This document shows, in pieces, positions 34,093-42,714 of a stretch of 64,000 bases of DNA. The first letter of the stretch is position 1; each line of letters begins with the position of its first letter. The notes below the pieces were generated by a model. That model made no database searches. It was given only the letters and a program-made list of their open reading frames with translations, and was not told the origin of the DNA. A program made the translations under genes and the position numbers. The DNA comes from CAYQPF01 sp964419225 (lineage in GTDB: Bacteria > Cloacimonadota > Cloacimonadia > Cloacimonadales > CAYQPF01). Location: positions 60,281-124,280 of the forward strand of contig CAYQPF010000002.1 of NCBI GenBank assembly GCA_964419225.1, read 5' to 3'.

Positions 34093-36663
34093 ATGATACA
34101 AGACAGATCCAGAATTATAAATATAGAAATAGAAGACCAGCTTAAAAAGGCATTCATGGAATATTCCATGAGTGTTATTGTAGCGAGAGCTTTACCGGAT
34201 TCCAGAGATGGTTTAAAGCCATCACAGCGTAGAATTCTTTATGCTATGCATGAATTGAATTTAAGACCAGGCGGTGGGTTCAGAAAATGTGCTAAGATTG
34301 CCGGTGACACATCAGGTAATTACCACCCTCATGGTGAGCAGGTAGTTTATCCTACTATGGTGAGAATGGCACAACCTTGGATTTTACGTTATCCATTAGT
34401 TGACGGACAGGGTAACTTTGGTTCCATCGACGGTGATCCACCTGCGGCAATGCGTTATACAGAAGCAAGATTACATAAGACTTCCATAGATTTAATGGAA
34501 GATTTAGATAAAGAAACCGTGAACTATAAAGGTAACTATGATGACACGAGAAAGGAACCTGTAGTATTTCCATCCAAATTCCCCAACCTGCTCGTAAATG
34601 GTTCATCTGGTATTGCAGTAGGTATGGCAACCAGTATTCCACCGCATAATTTAACTGAAGTCTCCAATGCTATTATTGCTCTTATTGAAAATCCGGAATT
34701 ATCAGCATTAGATATCATGGAATATATCAAAGGACCTGATTTTCCAACAGGTGGTTTTATTGTAGGTAAAGCAGGTATCTATGATTATTTCCAGACAGGT
34801 CGTGGCAAGATAACCATGCGTGGCAAGGCTTCTATTGAAACCAAAGAAAATGGCGATGAACAAATAGTTATATCTGAAATCCCTTATCAGTTGAACAAGA
34901 CCTTTTTGATCGACAGAATGGTTGAATTGGTAAAGGATAAGAGAATAGAAGGAATCAGTGATATCCGTGACGAGTCAGGTCGTCAGGGTATGAGACTGGT
35001 TGTCACTGTAAAAAGAAATGGTGATGCCAATATAATTCTGAATAAGTTATATAAGTTTTCACAATTACAAGACACATTTAGTGTGATCAATCTGGCGTTG
35101 GTAGATGGCGTTCCCAAAGTACTCAATGTAAAAGAAATGATTGAGAATTACTTAAAATTCCGTCATGAAGTAGTAGTCAGAAGAACACAGTTTGAATTAA
35201 AGAATGCAGAAGAGAGACTTCATATATTAGAGGGTTATTTAATTGCATTGGATAATTTGGACGAAGTAATCAAAACTATCAGAGCTTCAGAAACTCCATC
35301 GATAGCTGGTGAGCAATTACAGCTGAAATTCGGTTTAAGTGAAATTCAGGCTAAAGCTATTTTGGAAATGAGATTACAAAGACTTACCGGTCTCGAAAGA
35401 CAGAAGATCGAAGAAGAACATAGAGAAATTCTCAAAACTGTTGAGTACTTAAAAAGAGTCTTAGCAGAAGTGGAATTGAGAATGGAGATAATCAAAGAAG
35501 AAGTTATTGCTATGAGAGATAAATATGGTGATGAAAGAAGAACCACCATTATCGAGCATCAGGCTGACTTTGAAGTTGAAGATTTGATTGCCGAAGAATT
35601 CATGATGGTAACTATTTCTCATGAAGGATATATCAAAAGAATGCCAGTGGATACATACAAGAATCAGAACAGAGGTGGAAAGGGCTTACAGGCTTCGAAC
35701 CTGAAGGAAAATGATTTCATCCAGTATGTATTCGTTGCATCGACACATTCTTATATAATGTTCTTTACGAATTTAGGAAAGTGTTATTGGTTGAAAGTAT
35801 ATGAGATTCCTTTGGCATCACGTCAGGCCAGAGGTAAAGCAATCGTCAATCTTTTGAATTTAGAAAAAGAAGAGAAGATCAAAGCTTTTGTATCAGTCAG
35901 ACATTTCAATACGACTCAGTTCATGGTCATGGTTACTAAGAAAGGAACGATCAAGAAAACCGAACTTTCTGCATATTCCAGACCGATGCAGCGTGGAATT
36001 ATTGCCATCAGACTGAGAGAAGATGATGAACTGATCGATGCAAAACTTGCTGACAGCTCCAATGATATAATCCTTGCAACCAGCCGTGGCTTTACCAACA
36101 GATTCAATGAGTCTATTGTATCTGTAACATCAAGGGCAACCATTGGTGTGAAAGGAATCAGTCTGAGAGCGAGTGATGTTGTTGTATCCATGGTAATTGT
36201 AAAACGTTCCGGAACAATCCTTGCCATCAGTGAGAATGGATTTGGTAAGCGTACCGAAGAGAGTGAATACTCAATTACTAACAGAGGAACCAAGGGATAT
36301 ATCTCATTGAAGCCTACAGCCAGAAACGGCAGTTTGGTCTCATTAATGGAAGTTGTGGACAGTGATGATTTAATCATTGTGACAAAAGACGGTATGATCA
36401 TCAGACAATCTGTGGCTAATATCAGTGTTTATAAGAGAAACACTCAGGGTGTTAAACTGATAAACCTGAATGAAGGCGACAAAGTATATGATATTGCCAG
36501 AATAGCATCTGAAGATATCAAAGAGGAATTTGATAACATTCCGGAAGGGACACCTGTAGTGAATAGTATTCCTGAGGAAGATTTTGAAGAAGATTTAACT
36601 GATGACATTATGGAAGATGAAGTAGATGATACTGAAGAAGATGATTCTGACGATCAAGAATAA
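34093..36663 (+). CDS. gyrA: DNA gyrase subunit A
   Basis: An 856-residue subunit with catalytic Tyr122 in AAMRYTEARL. The GyrA box variant QNRGGKG and a C-terminal six-bladed pinwheel mark it as gyrase rather than topoisomerase IV. In the quinolone-contact loop HPHGEQVVYPT, the E. coli-numbered positions 83 and 87 are Gln and Pro, not Ser and Asp/Glu. The protein ends with a ~35-residue tail very rich in Asp and Glu; acidic tails are known to tune supercoiling in some gyrases. It is co-transcribed with gyrB, and an intrinsic terminator follows the stop codon. Confidence 0.97.
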   Translation: MIQDRSRIINIEIEDQLKKAFMEYSMSVIVARALPDSRDGLKPSQRRILYAMHELNLRPGGGFRKCAKIAGDTSGNYHPHGEQVVYPTMVRMAQPWILRYPLVDGQGNFGSIDGDPPAAMRYTEARLHKTSIDLMEDLDKETVNYKGNYDDTRKEPVVFPSKFPNLLVNGSSGIAVGMATSIPPHNLTEVSNAIIALIENPELSALDIMEYIKGPDFPTGGFIVGKAGIYDYFQTGRGKITMRGKASIETKENGDEQIVISEIPYQLNKTFLIDRMVELVKDKRIEGISDIRDESGRQGMRLVVTVKRNGDANIILNKLYKFSQLQDTFSVINLALVDGVPKVLNVKEMIENYLKFRHEVVVRRTQFELKNAEERLHILEGYLIALDNLDEVIKTIRASETPSIAGEQLQLKFGLSEIQAKAILEMRLQRLTGLERQKIEEEHREILKTVEYLKRVLAEVELRMEIIKEEVIAMRDKYGDERRTTIIEHQADFEVEDLIAEEFMMVTISHEGYIKRMPVDTYKNQNRGGKGLQASNLKENDFIQYVFVASTHSYIMFFTNLGKCYWLKVYEIPLASRQARGKAIVNLLNLEKEEKIKAFVSVRHFNTTQFMVMVTKKGTIKKTELSAYSRPMQRGIIAIRLREDDELIDAKLADSSNDIILATSRGFTNRFNESIVSVTSRATIGVKGISLRASDVVVSMVIVKRSGTILAISENGFGKRTEESEYSITNRGTKGYISLKPTARNGSLVSLMEVVDSDDLIIVTKDGMIIRQSVANISVYKRNTQGVKLINLNEGDKVYDIARIASEDIKEEFDNIPEGTPVVNSIPEEDFEEDLTDDIMEDEVDDTEEDDSDDQE

Positions 36664-37243
36664 AATTAGATGGGCGGGAGATATTTCTCCTGCCCTTTTT
36701 TTAGTTTTAGTTCTTGGTATTTTGGCAGGCTGTGCCTACAATTATTCTCCGGTAAGTCAAAATGGTATAATGACGGAAGAGGATTATGCTATAGTCAAAG
36801 ATTCGACCGGATTGTCGGCAATTTCATATAAATATTGGTATAGAGATCCCCAGAACATCTCTGATTATTACTCTACTTTTTGGGTATCAATCCAGAACAA
36901 TACAAAAAAGAAAATCAGTATTATGCCTTCAGATTTTATTCTTTTAGATGCTAACAGAAATCAAATGGAAACCGTGCCACCAGAAATGGTTCTTAAGTTT
37001 GTGATGCGGGAAAATGATTTTAGTGTGTCCAGATTTAATGTAGATAATGAGCAACTTCTGCAAGAGACTAATAAGCGAATAGAATCAGAGAGAAATGTGA
37101 TGACTTATTCTTTTGGGTTTGGAGATTTATTGCCGAATGCCAGCAAGAATGGGTATATATTTTTTCCCCGATTACCTTCCCAGAACAATGTAATTTATTT
37201 AATATACAAAGGAAAAGAAATTACTTTTCAGAAGAAGAAATAA
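36641..37243 (+). CDS. Lipoprotein of unknown function overlapping the gyrA 3' end
   Basis: The 200-residue protein has a signal sequence ending in lipobox LAGC (SPALFLVLVLGILAGC). The hydrophobic segment must be included, so the start lies inside gyrA: ATG 36641 or ATG 36626, both with only weak AGAAG-type sites. As a result the signal-peptide coding region contains the intrinsic terminator of gyrA (36672-36702). The mature part is beta-rich (STFWVSIQNNTKKKISIMPSDFILLDANRNQME), resembling DUF4352-like or immunoglobulin-type domains, without a firm family. Translation started within gyrA may be needed to read through the hairpin. Confidence 0.65.
   Translation: MILTIKNKIRWAGDISPALFLVLVLGILAGCAYNYSPVSQNGIMTEEDYAIVKDSTGLSAISYKYWYRDPQNISDYYSTFWVSIQNNTKKKISIMPSDFILLDANRNQMETVPPEMVLKFVMRENDFSVSRFNVDNEQLLQETNKRIESERNVMTYSFGFGDLLPNASKNGYIFFPRLPSQNNVIYLIYKGKEITFQKKK
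36672..36702 (+). terminator. Terminator-like hairpin after gyrA, inside the next ORF
   Basis: GGGCGGGAGA and TCTCCTGCCC form a 10-bp stem with one G-U pair and a 3- to 4-base loop, then seven T. It lies nine bases after the gyrA stop codon and within the coding region of the downstream lipoprotein. Confidence 0.85.
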
Positions 37244-37955
37244 GATTCTTCAATTGTTTTGTAAGTATCAAATAGCTAGCAAAGAACTGCAGAGCTGTCA
37301 ATGCGATTCCGCCAAAGATACAAATAATAATCAAACGAAATTGGGTAAATACAAAGTTATGCAGATGCAACATACCTTTTAAATTGGCACCTGTATAGGG
37401 ATCTGTCAAGGCGATAAAGGAAGATGTTGTACAAATGAGAAGCATGACAGAGGCAGTGAAAATCGAAATATGTTTGATGATGATCTTGAGATTGGGGTTA
37501 TTATATTTCATCAAAGAAAATTTACGTGCATAATAAAGAGCTAACATAGAGCCTGGAATTAGTTGAAATACAGGAACAGCCATAAAAAAGCCGAAACATA
37601 GCAAAGTATAAAGCAGAAAAAGAAGCAGGATTATTTTAGTTTTCAGTAGATAGATACATTCACGTAAGGTATTGAGTGAGAGAAATACAAGAAGAAGCGA
37701 GAAGAGATAGACAACGATTGAAACTATTCCGAGTGATCTTTCTGCAAGAAGTTTGAGATTAAAGGGAATAAGTAATAGCAACCATATCGGAACTAACAGA
37801 GTAAGAGGCAGAAAAATTATGATTAAAAGATTAAGAATATTCTTTTCTTTCCCGGTAATTTCTGTAAGTGTGAATCTATGATCTGTTATCTTTGATTTTA
37901 GCTTGCTTAAGTTTTCGCTCAAACCATTTATCGAAAATTTCTTTTTTATGTTCAT
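37221..37955 (-). CDS. Integral membrane protein of unknown function
   Basis: The 244-residue product has about six hydrophobic helices (LLIIIFLPLTLLVPIWLLLLIPF.., IVSIVVYLFSLLLVFLSL.., IILLLFLLYTLLCFGFFMAVPVF.., IFTASVMLLICTTSSFIAL.., LIIICIFGGIALTALQFFASY). No family is recognised. The only in-frame ATG before the first helix is at 37955, which makes an 80-base overlap with the parvulin gene upstream and has no good ribosome-binding site. A non-ATG start nearer 37870 is therefore possible. The 3' end overlaps that of the convergent lipoprotein gene by 23 bases. Confidence 0.6.
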   Translation of the reverse strand: MNIKKKFSINGLSENLSKLKSKITDHRFTLTEITGKEKNILNLLIIIFLPLTLLVPIWLLLLIPFNLKLLAERSLGIVSIVVYLFSLLLVFLSLNTLRECIYLLKTKIILLLFLLYTLLCFGFFMAVPVFQLIPGSMLALYYARKFSLMKYNNPNLKIIIKHISIFTASVMLLICTTSSFIALTDPYTGANLKGMLHLHNFVFTQFRLIIICIFGGIALTALQFFASYLILTKQLKNLISSSEK

Positions 37956-39576
37956 TTTTATAGGCTTGGGTTAGTTCATTTTTTTGAGTTTGAAATGAGA
38001 TATTGTCAATTTCATTATTAGTTAAAAGATAGGCGGTGATGACTTTGTTTTGGAATATTCTTGGTTTAAGCAAACAAAGAGGTTTATCCTGAGTAATCAA
38101 TTCTGCTTTCAAAGCCGAAAGAGATTTAGCATCACTAAGTGAATCAATTGCCATAGTGTTGATATTATACTTTAATATTCCTCCCCCGGGATTTTGATTG
38201 AACTCTTTGTAGAAATTGTCAGCCAAAGCAATCTCCATATCCAGTTTTTTCCTAACTCTGAGTGAATCAGTGATTTGCGGAGAAACATCCTGAATCTTTT
38301 GTAAATCAGCTTTAACAAGGCGGTCAACCTTAAAAATCACATATGCATTAAGTTTATCATTGTAAATTGGGTCGAGTATTTTACCTTCCTGAGATTGAAA
38401 TGCTTTGTTGATAATATTATCACTTTTACCGAATTCCGGGATTGTGGAATTAGTAAAACTTAGATCTGTAATAGATATTGCTCTTAAGTTCATTTCTTCG
38501 GCAGCTTTATTAAAACCGATTTCTCTGGCCAGTTTAACAAATTCCGCGACCTTATTGACGTAAATGTCTTTCGTTGCTCTGGAAATTTTGGTTTTAACGG
38601 CTATTTCCTGTAGTTTAACCATAGATTTGGTTTTATTGATAAGGAGGTAAATCCGCCAGTGATCATTCCAGAAAATGGGTCTTGTGAAATCATTAACATT
38701 TAAATCCTGCAGTTCTTTTTTTAGCATTGGGGGTAAAGAATCTACAGTCATATATTCCAGCATTCCGGCTGCATAAGCTTTTGGGCTATCTGAATGTTGT
38801 TTGGCGAAAATATTAAAATTTCCCTTCTTCTTCAATTCACGGTAAATGGAATCAATTTGGGTTTTGGTATAAATTGAATCTACGCGTGTTGCTTTTAAAG
38901 GGAATACGGAATAAGTTAAATCGCAAGCAGGTTTATTATAGAAATATTGTTTATTTTGAAAGAAGTAGTTTCTAACTTCGTCTTGAGAAACTGTTATTTT
39001 ATCTGAATTTATTGTGTTAAAAACAAGCACTTTGGCATTAATATTAGTGTTTCTGAGTTTGAAAAAGGCTTTGAGATCTTTGTCAGAGGGAAGAAATGAA
39101 TCAGCAACTTTCTGTTCTAATTTTTTCATTGGGATTACTGATAAATAATACTTATTCCTTAACCAGGTTAGATTAATAGGTTCATTAGTCGTAAGGCATA
39201 AGTGATATTTCTCAAAGTCAAAATTGACACCATCTGTTTTGAATTGTTTGGAATTGAGAATAATATCCGGGATATTAGCCAGAAGTGTATCAATAACTTC
39301 CTGAGAAGATACCTGAATCTGGTATTTTTTGAATTCGTCAAATAGAACTGTGGAGATGATCAAATCCTGCCAGGTGGCATTCTTAAGATCTTTTAATTCA
39401 GATTCGCTTGGATTACGGTTATTGGAAAGGAAAAAGCTTTCAAAATTTGTGCGGATGGCATTACTGTAACGATCCTTTGTTATCCATTGGGAGTTGATTT
39501 TGCCAACATATTGAGAATTATTCGAACACGAAATAATTAGCAGGAGAAGAAGGAGAGAGAAAATTAGTTTTTGCAT
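37876..39576 (-). CDS. Parvulin-type peptidyl-prolyl isomerase lipoprotein (SurA/PpiC-like)
   Basis: A 566-residue protein with a lipoprotein signal (LLLLLIISC) and a SurA_N-like helical region (TKDRYSNAIRTNFESFF..EVIDTLLANIP). A rotamase domain follows around residues 190-310, with FAKQHSDSPKAYAAGMLEYMTVDSLPPMLKKELQDLNVNDFTRPIFWNDHWRIYLL. Compare the usual A.., S.D..S...GGDLG.., G..S.P......G.hi..v of parvulins. A second, weaker rotamase-like region lies near 380-420. It probably assists folding of outer-membrane or secreted proteins. It sits right after the tRNA cluster with no terminator between, so it may be read from the tRNA promoter. Confidence 0.8.
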   Translation of the reverse strand: MQKLIFSLLLLLLIISCSNNSQYVGKINSQWITKDRYSNAIRTNFESFFLSNNRNPSESELKDLKNATWQDLIISTVLFDEFKKYQIQVSSQEVIDTLLANIPDIILNSKQFKTDGVNFDFEKYHLCLTTNEPINLTWLRNKYYLSVIPMKKLEQKVADSFLPSDKDLKAFFKLRNTNINAKVLVFNTINSDKITVSQDEVRNYFFQNKQYFYNKPACDLTYSVFPLKATRVDSIYTKTQIDSIYRELKKKGNFNIFAKQHSDSPKAYAAGMLEYMTVDSLPPMLKKELQDLNVNDFTRPIFWNDHWRIYLLINKTKSMVKLQEIAVKTKISRATKDIYVNKVAEFVKLAREIGFNKAAEEMNLRAISITDLSFTNSTIPEFGKSDNIINKAFQSQEGKILDPIYNDKLNAYVIFKVDRLVKADLQKIQDVSPQITDSLRVRKKLDMEIALADNFYKEFNQNPGGGILKYNINTMAIDSLSDAKSLSALKAELITQDKPLCLLKPRIFQNKVITAYLLTNNEIDNISFQTQKNELTQAYKNEHKKEIFDKWFERKLKQAKIKDNRS

Positions 39577-39595
39577 AGTTGTCTCTTCGAAAAAA

Positions 39596-39669
39596 TGGCT
39601 GGGATGAGAGGATTCGAACCCCTACATATGGAACCAGAATCCACTGTCCTACCATTAGACGACATCCCA
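39596..39669 (-). tRNA. tRNA-Gln(CTG)
   Basis: A 74-base cloverleaf with encoded CCA. Acceptor TGGGATG/CATCCCA, discriminator G, anticodon stem GTGGA/TCCAT with loop TTCTGGT, anticodon CTG. T-arm GGTTCGAATCC-type. Confidence 0.93.
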
Positions 39670-39689
39670 GTACTGTAGTAAATAATATA

Positions 39690-39764
39690 TGGCTGGGCAG
39701 GAAGGATTCGAACCCTCGGATGTCGGGACCAAAACCCGGTGCCTTTCCGCTTGGCGACTGCCCA
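39690..39764 (-). tRNA. tRNA-Gln(TTG)
   Basis: A 75-base cloverleaf with encoded CCA. Acceptor TGGGCAG/CTGCCCA, anticodon loop TTTTGGT, anticodon TTG. The anticodon stem CCGGG/CCCGA has a C-A mismatch at its outer pair. A predicted MnmA substrate. Confidence 0.93.
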
Positions 39765-39786
39765 ATATTTTATCACACTCTATAGA

Positions 39787-39878
39787 TGGCGGAGAGAGAG
39801 GGATTCGAACCCTCGGTGAGCTTTTGACCCACACACGCTTAGCAGGCGTGCACCTTCAGCCAGCTCGGTCATCTCTCC
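39787..39878 (-). tRNA. tRNA-Ser(GCT)
   Basis: A 92-base class II tRNA with a long variable arm and encoded CCA. Acceptor GGAGAGA/TCTCTCC, anticodon stem CACGC/GCGTG with loop CTGCTAA, anticodon GCT. Confidence 0.93.
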
Positions 39879-39892
39879 AGATATGAAATTTA

Positions 39893-39978
39893 TGGCGGAG
39901 GATGAGGGATTCGAACCCCCATGGGGAAACCCCGGCGGTTTTCAAGACCGCTGTCTTACCAATTAGAACTAATCCTCC
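39893..39978 (-). tRNA. tRNA-Ser(TGA)
   Basis: An 86-base tRNA with encoded CCA. Acceptor GGAGGAT/ATCCTCC, anticodon stem GCGGT/ACCGC with loop CTTGAAA, anticodon TGA. The variable arm (GGGG-ttt-CCCC) is present but short, and the D-arm is not the usual GCCGAG type. First gene of the tRNA cluster. Confidence 0.88.
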
Positions 39979-39991
39979 TAATTTCTAAGTC

Positions 39992-40020
39992 ATATTTCCA
40001 CTTTAGGGATTTGATGTCAA
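39992..40020 (-). promoter_or_regulatory. Candidate promoter for the tRNA cluster
   Basis: Minus-strand TTGACA (40020-40015), 17-base spacer, AAATAT (39997-39992), 14 bases before the first tRNA. No other signal is seen up to 40209. Confidence 0.45.
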
Positions 40021-40209
40021 TTAAAATCTTAAGAATATTTGGCAGATTAACTCACAATATAGTGTAAATCATTGATTTTGACTGTTTTGGAGAAGAGAAA
40101 ATCTCCCGGATAATAAAGTTCAGAACTTTAAACCAAACAATCATGTTTTCCTAATCTTTTTCATTGACTCTATTATTTAACTCTTAATAATGGAAATGGA
40201 GGTAATAAT

Positions 40210-40734
40210 ATGTATATTATTGACAAAAACTCTGACAATATAGAACAAATAAATAATTGTTTGAAGAACTATTTGCAAAATAAAAAAGTAGAGCATATTG
40301 TAATAGCTGTACAGAATTTACAGGAAGTCACCAATTTATGCACAGAAGGGATGGGTGTTTCTCTGGTAGTTTTCAATGAAAGATCAAAGGAAATGAACCA
40401 GGAGTTAATTGAAGATTTTACTAACAAAGGCTTTGAGATCATCATAGCCCAAACCATAGTAAATCATCATGATGAGCATGAGTCAAAGAAGTATGGCAGT
40501 AGTTTTTCTACAGCAATCATGGAAAACACAATTGATAAAGCAGAGGCAGGAGTCCGCAATTGTGTCTGGGCTGCCTCGATAGCATTGGAAGCGAATAAGG
40601 ATTTGTTGACAGGGCCAATATTAGCTGTATCATATTCCGAGAAAATACTGGATACATTAATATTAATCAAACCATCTTTTTTGAAGCGAGTTGTTGACAG
40701 CGAAGTTTTGGAAGTGATTTGCAAACCATATTAG
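40210..40734 (+). CDS. Pyruvate kinase alpha/beta (C-terminal) domain-like protein
   Basis: A 174-residue protein with an AGGTAATA site before the ATG. The pattern EHIVIAVQNLQEVTNLC..GVSLVVFNE at the front and AGVRNCVWAASIALEANKDLL...ILDTLILIKPS..EVLEVICKPY at the end resemble the standalone PK_C-like family seen in archaea and anaerobes. In that family a regulatory or nucleotide-binding Rossmann-like fold exists without the catalytic barrel. Function of such proteins is unknown. It is first in a run with nadE, TPR, ribD and mlaEFD, all closely spaced. The family match is by pattern and moderate. Confidence 0.5.
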   Translation: MYIIDKNSDNIEQINNCLKNYLQNKKVEHIVIAVQNLQEVTNLCTEGMGVSLVVFNERSKEMNQELIEDFTNKGFEIIIAQTIVNHHDEHESKKYGSSFSTAIMENTIDKAEAGVRNCVWAASIALEANKDLLTGPILAVSYSEKILDTLILIKPSFLKRVVDSEVLEVICKPY

Positions 40735-40744
40735 GGAAGTTAAA

Positions 40745-41521
40745 ATGAAAAAGAAAGATTACCAGCAGGAAATAGAACGAATAACAAATTTCATTATAGG
40801 TTATTTTCAGGAAGCCGGATTCAAGAAGGCTGTAGTAGGTTTGTCAGGGGGGATTGACTCAGCTTTGACAGCTTATTTCTGTAAAAAGGCTCTCGGCAAG
40901 GAAAATGTAATCGGATTGATGATGCCTTACAAGGCCAGTCATCCCGACAGTTATAGGCATGCACTTTTAGTGGCCGAAGAATTAGGAATACAACATCATC
41001 TGATACCGGTGACACCTATGGTGGATGCATATTTCAATACGTATGAACCCGAAGCCGACAGATTGCGAATGGGTAATCGTATGGCAAGAGAAAGAATGTG
41101 TATTCTATATGATTATTCTTCAAAATATTCAGCATTAGTTGCAGGTACAAGTAATAAGACAGAACTCTTAGTAGGTTACTGTACACAATATGGCGATAGT
41201 GCCTGTGCATTTGAGCCAATTGGTCATTTATACAAGACGGAAGTTTGGGAAATATCAGCTATATTAGGTGTTCCGCAAGCAATAATAGATAAGAATCCAA
41301 CTGCAGACTTATGGGAAAATCAGACAGATGAGGGAGAACTTGGTATTGAATACCGCAAACTTGATGAAATATTGTACCTGATGTTTGAAGAAAAAGTTGA
41401 TTTGCCGGGTATGATTGCTCAGGGTTTTTCACGGGAAGAAGTGGAAAAGGTACAGAAATTATACAGGAATTCAATATTTAAACGCCGACTTCCAGGTTCT
41501 GTAGAAGAGGTATGGTTATAA
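40745..41521 (+). CDS. nadE: NAD+ synthase, ammonia-dependent type
   Basis: A 258-residue ATP pyrophosphatase-fold enzyme that amidates deamido-NAD+. The PP-loop VVGLSGGIDSALTAYF is at ~29-44. MARERMCILYDYSSKYSALVAGTSNKTELLVGY and the C-terminal NPTADLWENQTDEGELGIEY are diagnostic. There is no N-terminal glutaminase (nitrilase) domain, so free ammonia or a separate amidase must supply nitrogen. Its stop overlaps the start of the next gene (TAATG). Confidence 0.95.
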   Translation: MKKKDYQQEIERITNFIIGYFQEAGFKKAVVGLSGGIDSALTAYFCKKALGKENVIGLMMPYKASHPDSYRHALLVAEELGIQHHLIPVTPMVDAYFNTYEPEADRLRMGNRMARERMCILYDYSSKYSALVAGTSNKTELLVGYCTQYGDSACAFEPIGHLYKTEVWEISAILGVPQAIIDKNPTADLWENQTDEGELGIEYRKLDEILYLMFEEKVDLPGMIAQGFSREEVEKVQKLYRNSIFKRRLPGSVEEVWL

Positions 41522-42714
41522 TGTTTTTCGGGAATAAGGATAGATGTCAAAAGTGTAAAAATAACAAACAATCCCGTTTTTGTTTACGCACAGACAAGAG
41601 ATTATGCTGGGTTTGTTGTAATGATTTAAGGCTGGATAAAAAATGTCCCAAGGAATGTAAATATACCCCGGAAAATGACGCCCAATTGCATATCAAAGCT
41701 AATTGTGAGTCTTACACTGAATATGTATATTTAATGAAAGCCTTAGGTGAGAGGTGGCTTTATCTTGCTCAACCAGAGTTAAATGGGCTGACACCTTTGG
41801 AGGCAGCTAATAATAGTGATTTAAAGCCTCAACTCCATAATTTGCTGGCTGCATATACTGCAATTCCTCAAATTTATAAATATCTTTGCCAGAAATTACA
41901 GCTTGATAGTAAAACTCTGTTAAGTAACGATGAGAATCATTATGAATTTGTAATATCTAATTATTTAAACCGTTTAATTTCGGCAGAATGGAAAGATGCC
42001 TCCCAGTTCTGGACTTCTGCTTTTACTGAAGAAAGAGATATTGATACCCGAACTAGGCATTTAAAAACAACAGAGTTAGCCAAAATTACTGATTTTATGA
42101 TAATTGCTTCAGGCTTAGGGCAGGATAAGTCAACAGCCTTTGTTTTTCTGGATTTGAATTATAAGAAAGAACTGTGCATTCTTTTGAAAAAAGAAAAAGA
42201 TGAATGGAAAATAGATAAACATGTATTTACTTCTCCGGTGATGCTGAATAGTGACACCGAAGCTGTGCGTCAGCTTGGCTATTATCTAACTGCTAATCAA
42301 TTGGGTAATGCTCAGGATCTGGTTAATAAATTAAAAGAAACCTTTCCTGAATCTCCTGATATTTTATACAATATTGGTTTATTCTATTCCTTAAAATCAG
42401 AAAAAGCTAAAGCTCAGGAATGTTTTTTAATGGCAGGCCTATATGATAAAGATTTTTGGGAAGCTAAAGAAAATTATGCTTTAATTCTTTTATCAGAGAA
42501 TGAAAAGGAAAAAGCTAGTGAAGTTTATGAGGATATTATCGCGAGAAATCCTGGCCGAATAAATGCCTTGAATAATCTGGGAACTATCTATATTGCTTTG
42601 AAAAGATTTGATGCAGCAGAAGAATTGTTCAGGAAATGTTTGATTCTGGAGCCAAATCACAATCTGGCAAAAGCGAATCTGGAAAAATTAGCTATTGAGA
42701 AGGAAAAGAATTAA
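41521..42714 (+). CDS. Zinc-knuckle-like and TPR-repeat protein
   Basis: ATG at 41521 overlaps the nadE stop; the frame also opens at 41512. The first ~45 residues hold eight cysteines (CQKCKNN..RFCLRTDKRLCWVCCNDLRLDKKCPKEC), a likely zinc-binding module. A middle domain (~100-260) of unknown kind follows, and then three or more TPR units (DILYNIGLFYSLKSEKAKAQECFLMAGL.., AKENYALILLSENEKEKASEVYEDI.., NNLGTIYIALKRFDAAEELFRKCLILEPN). No signal peptide is seen, so it is probably cytoplasmic. The stop overlaps the ribD start by one base. Function unknown. Confidence 0.75.
   Translation: MFFGNKDRCQKCKNNKQSRFCLRTDKRLCWVCCNDLRLDKKCPKECKYTPENDAQLHIKANCESYTEYVYLMKALGERWLYLAQPELNGLTPLEAANNSDLKPQLHNLLAAYTAIPQIYKYLCQKLQLDSKTLLSNDENHYEFVISNYLNRLISAEWKDASQFWTSAFTEERDIDTRTRHLKTTELAKITDFMIIASGLGQDKSTAFVFLDLNYKKELCILLKKEKDEWKIDKHVFTSPVMLNSDTEAVRQLGYYLTANQLGNAQDLVNKLKETFPESPDILYNIGLFYSLKSEKAKAQECFLMAGLYDKDFWEAKENYALILLSENEKEKASEVYEDIIARNPGRINALNNLGTIYIALKRFDAAEELFRKCLILEPNHNLAKANLEKLAIEKEKN

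Noticed and set aside
35916..36401. 161-residue ORF antisense to gyrA
   Set aside because: Shadow frame of a conserved gene, no ribosome-binding site, no recognisable protein features.
39564..39886. Three ORFs on both strands across 39564-39886 with reading frames such as MAGQEGFEPSDVG
   Set aside because: They lie over the tRNA-Gln and tRNA-Ser genes; such peptides are a well-known false-gene artefact of tRNA regions.
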